From Saprospiraceae bacterium (GTDB lineage: Bacteria > Bacteroidota > Bacteroidia > Chitinophagales > Saprospiraceae): a DNA stretch of 32,485 nt. The notes beneath the pieces are model-generated. The model was not told where the DNA came from. It made no database searches and saw only the letters and a program-made list of their open reading frames with translations. Position numbers and translations under genes: made by a program. Below, piece after piece: positions 1 through 8,164 of the stretch; the first letter of the stretch is position 1; each line of letters opens with the position of its first letter. The stretch is from contig JAJTFM010000027.1 in assembly GCA_021298575.1 (NCBI GenBank), forward strand, positions 1 through 32,485, given 5' to 3'.

Positions 1-1
1 G

Positions 2-2521
2 ATTATTTACCGGCCCGGCATCCTGCCAGCTCCGGAAGAAACGGTACTGAGATGGCGAACATGGTGCGCAGATAACGGCGTTGGTGATATTTTTGTATCC
101 GGAACACTTTCATTCGATCAGCCCAATCCGCATTTACACGGCCTGGATGCAATGATTGAGTTTCCTCCCAACAACATGGGCACCAATGATGTGCTTCACC
201 CGGGGGAGGAATCAGATAGTTTTTCCGGCAGGATACTGGAGTGGAGACACCTCTGGCAGCGCAGTAAATACTACGATAATCCCGGCAGTATGATTTTCAG
301 GGGTGTATGTCCCGCCTGGGACAATACCGCCCGGAGAAAAAACCGGGCGACTGTTTTCTTGAACAACTCCCCCGAACAATACAGAGAGTGGCTCGAAAAT
401 GCTGTCCGCGATACGCTGAGCCGGTTCGCCGAGCGCGACAAGCGCCTCGTTTTCGTAAACGCATGGAATGAATGGGCAGAAGGAGCCTATCTGGAACCGG
501 ATGCGAAACACGGCTATGCCTGGCTTCAGGCAACATACGACGCACTCAGAAATACACAAAGGCTGGCACATCAGGCAAACCACAAAATGATAGTGGTATC
601 GCATGATGCATACCCGCATGGCGCACAGTTTATAGCACTCGAACTAACCAGAATGCTCGTCAGGGACCTCGGAATCGGCGTACAGGTCATCCTGCTCGGA
701 AACGGAGAACTAAGAGAACGGTTCGAAGCCGTTACGGAAGTACACTCCACCGACCCTCAGCATCCTGTGGAGTCAATTCGGCATATCCTCCACGACCTGC
801 GGGCTCAGGGATACACGCGGGCCATCGTAAACACTACTGTTTCCGGATGGGTGATTCCGGCAATGAAGCAACTGGGTATGCAGTGTGTGAGCCTGGTACA
901 CGAATTGCCACAACTCATCAGAGAACACGGCATTGAAAATTGCGTCCGTGATATTGCAGCTTCGGCAGACTGTATTGTGTTTCCTTCGGAAGTGGTTAAT
1001 AATGGCTTCCTGGAATTCTGCACCTTGAATGAAAACAAGGCACGTATCCGTCCGCAGGGACTCATCCGTATGAATAAATGGAGATACCATCGGGAAGAGG
1101 CAAGAGCGAGGATACTGGAATCTCTCGGCGTGGATCCTGATGTCAGTCTGGTGCTGAACGTCGCCTATGCCGATAAGAGGAAGGGCGTGGATTTATTCGT
1201 CGAAATTGCCCGTCAGGTAGTGGCACGAGACCCAAATACCGTATTTTTATGGGTTGGAAATATTGATTTCAGAATTGAAAATGAAATTAAAGCATCGGTT
1301 GCAAAATATGGACTGGAAAACGTCATCAGGTTCATTCCATTCACCCATGAGATTACATTATGGTTTTCAGCTGCCGATATTTTTGCTCTGACATCAAGGG
1401 AAGATCCCTTCCCCAATGTTGTCATCGAGTCATTCAATACCGGTGTTCCGGTAATAGCGTTTGAAAATAGCGGGGGTGCAGGCACCTTGCTCAAAACAAC
1501 AGGAGGTGTGGCAGTACCTGATAACGATACTACTACCTTTGCTGAATCCATACTGAATCTGACCCAAAACTCATCACTCCGGTCAGCGCTCGGTCGTGCA
1601 GCGCAGGAATACGCTGATACAAACTGGTCATTCAGGCAGTACAGTTTTTTTGTTTGTGAGGAGGCCGGACTGAAATTGCCGAAAATCTCCGTTGTAATTC
1701 CCAATTTTAACTACGGTCACTACCTGAAAGGCCGACTGGAATCCATCATTTTTCAAACAAGGGCAGTTTTCGAAATAATTCTGCTGGATGATGCATCAAC
1801 TGACAACAGTCTTGAGGTTTTATACGACTGGATGGAGCACCAGAATGTCGAAATCAGGATTATCAACAATGAAATGAATTCGGGCTCTGTGTTTGCCCAG
1901 TGGAAAAAGGGAGTTGAGGCAGCCTCAGGTGAGTATGTATGGATAGCAGAGGCCGACGACCTGTGTGAGCCTGATTTTCTGGAAACTGTACTCACTCCAA
2001 TGCTCGCTGACCAGTCAGTCGTGCTCAGTTACTGCGAGAGTAAACAGACCGACAGAGCAGGAGCGTTACTGGCACTGGACTATGACTATTATCTCAGGAA
2101 TGTATCTGATACACGCTGGGAAAAAGACAGGGTGACCAATGGAACCGACGAGATTACAGAGGCGCTTGCCGTACTAAATTCCATACCCAATGTGAGTGCG
2201 GTCCTTTTCAGAAGAGAAGACCTCCTTGAGGTGATTTCTCATCATTCGGAAGAAATTGGCGCCTTTAAAATGGCTGCCGACTATGCACTCTATGTTCGTT
2301 TGCTGGGAAGAGGGAAACTGGCTTACAGCCGTAAAAGCGCGAACATACACAGAAGACATCAGGGTAGTGTGACAGCCACAAATCAGGGCCGGGCGCTATT
2401 CGATGAAATAGTCAGCATACAGGACTGGGTGGCCGAGAGGTATCCGGTTAGCAGATCAACCCGAAACAAAATAAATGACTACAGGAATCAGCTCAGAAAT
2501 ACCATGATGGCGATTCCCTGA
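2..2521 (+). CDS. Multidomain glycan enzyme: WbsX/GH99-like + GT4 + GT2 (5' partial)
   Basis: The reading frame is open from the second base of the window, so the start lies upstream; 839 residues are visible. Residues ~1-185 are the C-terminal part of a WbsX (glycoside hydrolase 99-like) domain, recognised by the signature WNEWAEGAYLEPD near residue 155. Residues ~195-555 form a GT4-type glycosyltransferase with an N-terminal start strand (VVSHDAYPHGAQ) and the donor-site motif EDPFPNVVIE near 467. Residues ~558-839 form a GT2 domain, starting KISVVIPNFNYG and carrying an EADD metal-site motif near 650. Such fusions occur in O-antigen and exopolysaccharide clusters. The protein probably adds two sugars in sequence to a lipid-linked glycan at the inner membrane; the WbsX role is poorly understood. 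It heads a + strand gene series, with the next gene 30 bases downstream. Family calls are firm; substrates cannot be read from sequence. Confidence 0.88.
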   Translation: MIYRPGILPAPEETVLRWRTWCADNGVGDIFVSGTLSFDQPNPHLHGLDAMIEFPPNNMGTNDVLHPGEESDSFSGRILEWRHLWQRSKYYDNPGSMIFRGVCPAWDNTARRKNRATVFLNNSPEQYREWLENAVRDTLSRFAERDKRLVFVNAWNEWAEGAYLEPDAKHGYAWLQATYDALRNTQRLAHQANHKMIVVSHDAYPHGAQFIALELTRMLVRDLGIGVQVILLGNGELRERFEAVTEVHSTDPQHPVESIRHILHDLRAQGYTRAIVNTTVSGWVIPAMKQLGMQCVSLVHELPQLIREHGIENCVRDIAASADCIVFPSEVVNNGFLEFCTLNENKARIRPQGLIRMNKWRYHREEARARILESLGVDPDVSLVLNVAYADKRKGVDLFVEIARQVVARDPNTVFLWVGNIDFRIENEIKASVAKYGLENVIRFIPFTHEITLWFSAADIFALTSREDPFPNVVIESFNTGVPVIAFENSGGAGTLLKTTGGVAVPDNDTTTFAESILNLTQNSSLRSALGRAAQEYADTNWSFRQYSFFVCEEAGLKLPKISVVIPNFNYGHYLKGRLESIIFQTRAVFEIILLDDASTDNSLEVLYDWMEHQNVEIRIINNEMNSGSVFAQWKKGVEAASGEYVWIAEADDLCEPDFLETVLTPMLADQSVVLSYCESKQTDRAGALLALDYDYYLRNVSDTRWEKDRVTNGTDEITEALAVLNSIPNVSAVLFRREDLLEVISHHSEEIGAFKMAADYALYVRLLGRGKLAYSRKSANIHRRHQGSVTATNQGRALFDEIVSIQDWVAERYPVSRSTRNKINDYRNQLRNTMMAIP

Positions 2522-2550
2522 TTGTTTGACAACAAATCCTAACCTCTTTT

Positions 2551-3819
2551 ATGCACGTCAACATAGCTGAAACAAGAGAGCAGGCACTCGAATTTCTGAA
2601 CAGGATTACGAGGCTTTCAAAAACCGAGATTGTCAGAATACCCATGGAGGAGCAGCGGGACTGGCAAATCAGAGATGGTGTGCTGTCACACCGTACAAAC
2701 GGTTTTTTTAGTGTCGCCGGGCTGACAAACTCACAAACGGGGGAAGAGCGCCTGATGTTGCTACAACCTCAAAGTGCTATCACAGGTATCCTGTTTTGCC
2801 GGAAAAACTCAAAAATATATGTACTGCTACAGGCAAGGGTGGAACCGGGCAACGTCGGTGTGGGGCAATATGGTCCCACTATCCAGTCTACCCCGGCAAA
2901 CTACCTGCGCTGGCATGGCGGGAATGCAACGCCATATGTAGAATACTTTAATACATACAATGGTGTAGGAGAACCCGTATCTGTCAGTTCACAACTAGAT
3001 ATTGGCAGAAGATACTACCAAAAAATCAAGACACTCCTGTATGTCGAGGCTCCTCACCTGCTTGAATGTACCCAACAGATGATCTGGGTTTCACTCGATG
3101 CACTTTCTGAACTGGCCTCCATTGATCACGTACTGAATACAGACCTGAGATCCATGTCAGCAGTCATGAACTGGGATAATACTGTTTTCCTGAATCAGCC
3201 CGTACCTCCTGTACCTGACTCAGGCATCTTGAACTATTACTTCAACAGTATAAAAACAGGACAAAGCCACTGGCACATCACACCGCTTGACAAGCTGACC
3301 GGCTGGGAGATTGCCGAAGGAGGAATCATACCCAAACATAATCAGCCCGTGTCCGTACAGTTTTATCGGACAACCTGCCTGACCAGAGAGGTAGGTTCGT
3401 GGGTACAGCCTCTCATGGTTGCACCGGGCAGAGGAGCCGTTTCTTTGTTCTTTCGGGAAACACCTTCAGGGAAAGAGTATCTGTTGAGTATACTTTCTGA
3501 GGAGGGCATTTCAGGCGGTGCTCTCATCGGTCCGACAATTCAGCAATATCAGGAAGACCGCCAAAAATCGCTACCCGGTGAAACAATCATCAGTTTCGAA
3601 CAGTCTGATGAAGGTGGCCGGTTTATACATCACACCTCTGTATTCAGTATTGTCCGGGTAGAAAACGACTATCCTGCAGCGGAAAATCAGTTTTGGGTTT
3701 CTGACTTACTGTTAAAAAAACTGATTTCTTTGTCTAACATAACCAGCATTCAACTGAGAGCTGTATGTTCGTTGTTAATACGAGATTTTAACGTGCAGTA
3801 TTTTGAATGGCAATCGTAA
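2551..3819 (+). CDS. NDP-hexose 2,3-dehydratase family protein
   Basis: A 422-residue protein matching the NDP-hexose 2,3-dehydratase family (TylX3/EvaA type), which removes the C2 hydroxyl of NDP-4-keto-6-deoxyhexoses on the route to 2-deoxysugars. The family's internal duplication is visible. The N-half motif GPTIQSTPANY (near residue 108) is followed by WHGG and PYVEYFN, and the C-half repeats GPTIQQYQEDR (near 326). Preceding segments (FFSVAGLT, ILFCRKNSKIYVLLQARVEPGN) also fit the family. Length is slightly shorter than the usual 450-480. The partner 3-ketoreductase and the 4,6-dehydratase are not in the window, although the broken epimerase at the 3' end of the cluster belongs to the broad enzyme class that includes such reductases. 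The following gene begins just after or overlaps the stop. Confidence 0.85.
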   Translation: MHVNIAETREQALEFLNRITRLSKTEIVRIPMEEQRDWQIRDGVLSHRTNGFFSVAGLTNSQTGEERLMLLQPQSAITGILFCRKNSKIYVLLQARVEPGNVGVGQYGPTIQSTPANYLRWHGGNATPYVEYFNTYNGVGEPVSVSSQLDIGRRYYQKIKTLLYVEAPHLLECTQQMIWVSLDALSELASIDHVLNTDLRSMSAVMNWDNTVFLNQPVPPVPDSGILNYYFNSIKTGQSHWHITPLDKLTGWEIAEGGIIPKHNQPVSVQFYRTTCLTREVGSWVQPLMVAPGRGAVSLFFRETPSGKEYLLSILSEEGISGGALIGPTIQQYQEDRQKSLPGETIISFEQSDEGGRFIHHTSVFSIVRVENDYPAAENQFWVSDLLLKKLISLSNITSIQLRAVCSLLIRDFNVQYFEWQS

Positions 3820-3865
3820 CCCTGGATTATTCACCATTATAAGCAGGCAAAAGAGTGTAACGAAA

Positions 3866-4759
3866 ATGCGAATCACGCTATTATTCGAGCGATCAGACAA
3901 ACAGAATTCGGGCTGGCGAGAACACTTTTTCCATTTTATGTGGGGTTATTTGTTTCCCTCTATCAGGGAGATATTGCGACTCGGAGTTTCTGATAGTGAA
4001 AAAATTATATTTGAGGTGGAAACCTGTGGTCCGGTTATGGATAACATCACCCTGGAAGCAGCATCAATTCTGAATCTGAATATCAGAATTGTTGAAGTCC
4101 GGGAAACAGAACCAAACTCCTGGGTTAATATTCCACGATGGGATAAAATTCTCAGAAAATGTACAGACTGGTATATCCGGAATCAAAAACCATTGCCCGA
4201 TTACGACACAGAAACGGTACTGCCACCGGAAGTAAGATCCGATGGAGAACAATTCATATCCGACATATACACTGTCAGAAATGCGTTTCTGAGCACTACA
4301 AATACAGAGGGAGAATCTTCCGGGTTTCTGATTATGAAAAGATCGGATGAACCAGCGTATTACAAACCAGACGGGGGAGCAATCCGGCCAACGTACGGCA
4401 ATTCACGCAGAGCCCTTACAGGAGTTGAAGATACAGTTCAGGAACTCCAAAAGCGGGGGTTACGGGTTCAGTCATTCGAACCGGGAAAGGCATTACTGGC
4501 AGATCAGATAAATGTTTTTCACAGATCTGAAGGAATTATTGGGATACGTGGTGCAGAATTTTCCAATTTAATATGGGCCAACCCCGGGACAAAGGTACTT
4601 ATGATTGAACCAACAGGAATGCCCGCCCACGGAGTACAACATATGCTCGCCGCCATACTGAAGCAGCCTTTCATTTGCCTTAAATCAGATGAACACACAA
4701 GTTTTCCGAAACTGACATCTGACATGATAGCTCCATACCTCCCCGTTAACCCCTCATGA
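3866..4759 (+). CDS. Glycosyltransferase family 61 (DUF563-like) protein
   Basis: A protein of about 297 residues from the ATG at 3866; an upstream in-frame ATG at 3803 would overlap the dehydratase by 17 bases and add residues without obvious family character, so I prefer 3866. The C-terminal half fits GT61/DUF563: a strand with KRSD near residue 155, then a region ending in QINVFHRSEGIIGIRGAEFSNLIWANPGTKVL (positions ~4507-4600). That is the GT61 pattern of a conserved (H/R)GA followed by N and G that lines the donor site. GT61 enzymes transfer pentoses or other sugars to surface glycans. Its stop overlaps the next start by four bases (ATGA), indicating translational coupling. The acceptor is unknown, and the assignment rests on the C-terminal motif only. 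Confidence 0.68.
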   Translation: MRITLLFERSDKQNSGWREHFFHFMWGYLFPSIREILRLGVSDSEKIIFEVETCGPVMDNITLEAASILNLNIRIVEVRETEPNSWVNIPRWDKILRKCTDWYIRNQKPLPDYDTETVLPPEVRSDGEQFISDIYTVRNAFLSTTNTEGESSGFLIMKRSDEPAYYKPDGGAIRPTYGNSRRALTGVEDTVQELQKRGLRVQSFEPGKALLADQINVFHRSEGIIGIRGAEFSNLIWANPGTKVLMIEPTGMPAHGVQHMLAAILKQPFICLKSDEHTSFPKLTSDMIAPYLPVNPS

Positions 4760-5895
4760 GGCATCAACCAAAAATCATTTTTATTTCAGGTAGTGCCAAC
4801 TCCGTGAGCCACCGCTTCAGAGTTACGCATACGGCAGATGCGCTGGAGAAAAACGGATACCGGACCGAACAGTATGACCTGAACGATATTACCGACCGTT
4901 TCTCGTTACGCGAATGCGAGATGCTGGTCATCTTCAGGGCAGAGTGGAATCTACATCTTGAACGACTTGTACAAGGATGCAGAATAAATAATACCCCTGT
5001 TGTTTTCGATATTGATGACCTGATTTTTGATGTTCATGTATTACTTGAGGGCCACTGGGCTTACTATGGATATATCACTGAAAATGAACAGAGGATGTGG
5101 CAGCAAAAGGTACTGGGTTACAGAAAAACCATGGAACAGTGTGACGCGGCGATTCTTTCAACAGCTCCTCTCCAGACAGCCGCAGCAACGCTCTGTCCTC
5201 GTACGTACCTTCTGCCCAATACGCTGGATGATCAGCTCATACAATCGGCAAAGCAGGCATTAAAAAGAGAAAAACCTTCAAAATCAGACGGAAAAATCAG
5301 GATAGGGTTTGCAAGCGGCACACCAACACATAAAAAAGACTTTGAAGTGGCCGTTGCGGGTATCTGCAGGATTCTGCAGGAAAATCCAAATGTGACACTC
5401 ACAATAATTGGTGCTCTTGACCCCGCCCAATACCCTGAGCTAAAGAGCTATCCTGATCAAATTGAAAAGCGGCCTCTGGTTGATATTACCAGTCTGGCAT
5501 CCGAAATACACCGTTTTGATATACATCTTTCACCTCTGGAATCGGGTAACCCGTTCTGTGAGTCTAAAAGTGCCCTGCGCTGCATTATGGCGGGTACCGT
5601 TGAAACGCCATCCATTGTAAGCCCTACCCAGCCGCTGCTTGAAGCAGTCGGCGACGGAAAGTATGGACTGGTCGCACGCAATGATGAAGAATGGTACCCG
5701 TGTATCCGTACATTGATTTCAAATGTGGTATTGAGAAAGAAGTTTGGCACAGAATCGAATGCCTATATCCTCCAAAATTTTGGTCCTGAATCAGGGGCAT
5801 CCTTGAGCCGGCTGGTTTTCAAGGACATCATCCGCGATCATCGATCCCGGAAAAGTGGCCTCCTGACCAGAATATTCAGAGGTATAATCCGATAA
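4756..5895 (+). CDS. GT4-type glycosyltransferase
   Basis: 379 residues. The N-terminal half opens with IIFISGSANSVSHRFRVTHTADALEKNG, where the R-x-R/H context is the acceptor-side start of a group-1 glycosyltransferase, and contains VVFDIDDLIFD near residue 80. The C-terminal half carries IRIGFASGTPTHKKDFEVA (near 183), the usual first strand of the nucleotide-sugar domain, then LSPLESGNPFCESKSALRCIMAGTVETPSIVS, which replaces the classical E-x7-E helix with E-x7-E-S-K. This matches a GT4 subfamily common in Bacteroidota and cyanobacterial polysaccharide clusters. The start overlaps the preceding stop by four bases. The cytoplasmic C-terminus ends in a basic stretch. The sugar specificity cannot be predicted. 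Confidence 0.85.
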   Translation: MRHQPKIIFISGSANSVSHRFRVTHTADALEKNGYRTEQYDLNDITDRFSLRECEMLVIFRAEWNLHLERLVQGCRINNTPVVFDIDDLIFDVHVLLEGHWAYYGYITENEQRMWQQKVLGYRKTMEQCDAAILSTAPLQTAAATLCPRTYLLPNTLDDQLIQSAKQALKREKPSKSDGKIRIGFASGTPTHKKDFEVAVAGICRILQENPNVTLTIIGALDPAQYPELKSYPDQIEKRPLVDITSLASEIHRFDIHLSPLESGNPFCESKSALRCIMAGTVETPSIVSPTQPLLEAVGDGKYGLVARNDEEWYPCIRTLISNVVLRKKFGTESNAYILQNFGPESGASLSRLVFKDIIRDHRSRKSGLLTRIFRGIIR

Positions 5896-5929
5896 AGTGC
5901 TAGAACAAACTTACATATAGTGTCATAGT

Positions 5930-7210
5930 ATGAAGCAAAAACCCCTTATCTCTGTAATAGTTATCTTCTTTAATATGGCCAGAGAGGCACCCCGAACGCT
6001 TTTCAGCCTGTCGTCCGGGTATCAAAAAGGTTCCAATCCCGAAGATTATGAGGTCATAGCCGTTGATTGTGGTTCCGAAATTCCGCTGATCCAGGACCAG
6101 ATCAGCCGGTACGGGTCCAATTTTCGTCTTGTGCGGACGGACCCGGCTCCTTCCCCGGCCCGGGCAATCAATAGCGCTGCCAAAGAGGCTCGCGGACAGT
6201 ACCTGACCATTTGCATAGACGGAGCCCGGATATGGTCTCCCGGAATTATGGCAGAAACCTGTGCCATACTGAAGGAAAAACCTGATGCTGTTATTGCCAC
6301 ACCAGCCTTTCACATCGGCCATGAAATGCAGAACATTTCTGTTTCCAAAGGTTATAGTCAGGAAGTTGAAGACAGGCTTCTTCAGGAAAGTGGGTGGGAA
6401 ACGGATGGATATCGCCTTTTTCAAATTTCGTCCCTGGACGGATCCAGTCAAAATGGATGGTTTCTGCCACTGCATGAAAGTAATTGTATTACCGTGTCCG
6501 CAAAATTGTTTGACAAAATAGGGGGCTATAATGAACGATTTTCTTCTCCGGGGGGCGGCCTCGTGAACCTCGACTTTTTTAAAAATGTATGCTCTGAAAA
6601 CAAGCTTATACACATTCTTGCAAGCGAAGGAACCTTCCACCAATTTCACGGAGGGGTCTCTACCAATACTCCCCAGGAACAGCACCCCTGGAAAATATTC
6701 TGTGAGGAATATGAGCAGTTATTCAACCAATCGTATGCTGTACCGGACTATGACCCTGTATTTTGGGGGCTGCCTCGCGCAGAATCAGGCTGGATGCTGC
6801 AGTATTCCTTCGATAAGGTACATAACCTGCTCCGGGAAAGGGGGAACAATATTAAAGCCCTGGAACGAATTATCTCGGAAGTTCAGGAAGTGGTAAATGT
6901 GCTTCAGAACGAGAATGCACACAGGGACAATTTGGTCAGCGAGGCCAATGTAACTATCCGTACATTGGCAGCCGAATTTGAAAAAAAACAAAACGAGGCC
7001 AATGTAACCATCAGTGCAGCGATGGCAGAATCTGAAAAAAAACAACAAACCATAGAGTCTCTGAACAGGCAATTGGCTGATGCCAGACATGAATTATATG
7101 TAATGATTCAATCAAAGTCGTGGAGATTGACACGCCCGCTGCGTATGATGGCTACACTGATTCAAACAGTCTCGGTTTGGACCAAATTCAGGAATAACCA
7201 GGGCCAATAA
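5930..7210 (+). CDS. GT2 glycosyltransferase with C-terminal coiled coil (tandem copy 1)
   Basis: 426 residues. The N-terminal ~290 form a GT2 domain, opening PLISVIVIFFNMAREAPRTL and containing EVIAVDCGSEIPL. The usual DxD triad position reads ICIDGAR, so only one of the metal-site aspartates is present. After residue ~300 the sequence becomes a charged helical region with an 18-residue tandem repeat starting EANVTI, best read as coiled coil. It closes with SKSWRLTRPLRMM, a motif often found at the C-terminus of polysaccharide glycosyltransferases. The next gene is a clear paralogue of the GT2 part, so the pair arose by tandem duplication and this copy carries the extra helical tail. Catalytic competence is less certain than usual because of the altered DxD. 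Confidence 0.85.
   Translation: MKQKPLISVIVIFFNMAREAPRTLFSLSSGYQKGSNPEDYEVIAVDCGSEIPLIQDQISRYGSNFRLVRTDPAPSPARAINSAAKEARGQYLTICIDGARIWSPGIMAETCAILKEKPDAVIATPAFHIGHEMQNISVSKGYSQEVEDRLLQESGWETDGYRLFQISSLDGSSQNGWFLPLHESNCITVSAKLFDKIGGYNERFSSPGGGLVNLDFFKNVCSENKLIHILASEGTFHQFHGGVSTNTPQEQHPWKIFCEEYEQLFNQSYAVPDYDPVFWGLPRAESGWMLQYSFDKVHNLLRERGNNIKALERIISEVQEVVNVLQNENAHRDNLVSEANVTIRTLAAEFEKKQNEANVTISAAMAESEKKQQTIESLNRQLADARHELYVMIQSKSWRLTRPLRMMATLIQTVSVWTKFRNNQGQ
6941..7048 (+). repeat. Two tandem 54-bp units inside the coiled-coil tail
   Basis: Units start at 6941 and 6995, each with GAGGCCAATGTAAC followed by diverged sequence and an A-rich end encoding EKKQ. The translation gives two 18-residue units beginning EANVTI and ending EKKQN or EKKQQ. 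The period keeps frame, so the array can expand or contract and change the length of the helical linker between the GT2 domain and the C-terminal SWRLTRPLR motif. Confidence 0.8.
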
Positions 7211-7231
7211 ACTCCGAAAAAAGTCTTTAGT

Positions 7232-8164
7232 ATGTTTGGAAAGAAGAAAAAGCCCATCCTTTCCGTGATAGTTGCCTTCTATAACATGGAAAGAGAGGCT
7301 CCCAGGACGCTTTATACGTTATCATCTACCTATCAGCGGGGGGTAAGCGAATCTGACTACGAAGTGATTGCCGTTGATTGCGGTTCGGATACTCCTCTGG
7401 ATGAGGCGATGGTCAGAAGCTTTGGGAAACAGTTTAGGCTCGTTCGCATGCCACCCAATCCCTCTCCTGCAGCGTCCATCAATCGGGCGGCATTATCTTC
7501 CCGCGGAGAGCTCATCACAATCTGTATTGATGGAGCCAGAATGCTGAGCCCGGGAATTTTAAGGCTTACGTTGGCCTCTTTTCGTGCATTCGAAAATCCT
7601 GTCACAGCAACGGCTTCTATGCACCTGGGGCCCGGTATTCAAAGAAAAACAATACTTGAAGGCTATGACAGTAAGGTAGAGGATCAGCTGCTCGAGTCGA
7701 TAGACTGGAGAAGTAACGGATACAAACTCTTCAGAATATCAGTATTGGCAGGATCGAGCAATAATGGCTGTTTCTGCCATATTCATGAAAGCAATTGCCT
7801 GACTGTACGAAGAGATACATTCAGGAAGCTGGGCGGGCTGGATGAGCGGTTCAGATCTGCAGGTGGTGGACTGGTTAATCTTGATTACTACAAGAGGGCT
7901 ATTCAGTATTGTAATGATAGTATCTTACTACTCGGAGAATGTACCTTCCATCAGATACATGGCGGAGTAGTCACTAATTCTACAAATCTGGGTGTAGTTC
8001 TCCCGTTTTTAGAAGAATATCAAGATATCAGAAACGAGCCATTTTGTTCAACTGAAAAACAGCCCTTGCTATTCGGATCTGTCACACCGGAGTTCAGTAA
8101 AATTTTGTCCGAGTCGGCAGAAAAATTCTACGAAATGTATCAATCCATCAGTACCAATGAGTAA
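7232..8164 (+). CDS. GT2 glycosyltransferase (tandem copy 2)
   Basis: 310 residues, aligning along its whole length with the GT2 domain of the preceding gene: PILSVIVAFYNMEREAPRTL, DYEVIAVDCGSDTPL, FRLVR, TICIDGARMLSPGI, HESNCLTV, RFRSAGGGLVNLDYYK and FHQIHGGV all recur. It lacks the coiled-coil and SWRLTRPLR tail of its neighbour. As in the paralogue, the metal-site position reads IDGAR rather than DxD. The histidine of FHQIHGGV may serve in metal binding, as the late histidine does in GT-A folds. Its last eight bases overlap the sulfotransferase start. The two copies may add successive similar sugars; that is inference. Confidence 0.85.
   Translation: MFGKKKKPILSVIVAFYNMEREAPRTLYTLSSTYQRGVSESDYEVIAVDCGSDTPLDEAMVRSFGKQFRLVRMPPNPSPAASINRAALSSRGELITICIDGARMLSPGILRLTLASFRAFENPVTATASMHLGPGIQRKTILEGYDSKVEDQLLESIDWRSNGYKLFRISVLAGSSNNGCFCHIHESNCLTVRRDTFRKLGGLDERFRSAGGGLVNLDYYKRAIQYCNDSILLLGECTFHQIHGGVVTNSTNLGVVLPFLEEYQDIRNEPFCSTEKQPLLFGSVTPEFSKILSESAEKFYEMYQSISTNE

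Noticed and set aside
3803-3865. Upstream start for the GT61-like gene
   Set aside because: Possible, but it overlaps the dehydratase by 17 bases and the extra 21 residues show no family character.
5900-6685. A 261-residue minus-strand frame within the first tandem GT2
   Set aside because: It lies wholly opposite a GT2 domain with clear motifs and has no recognisable domain of its own.
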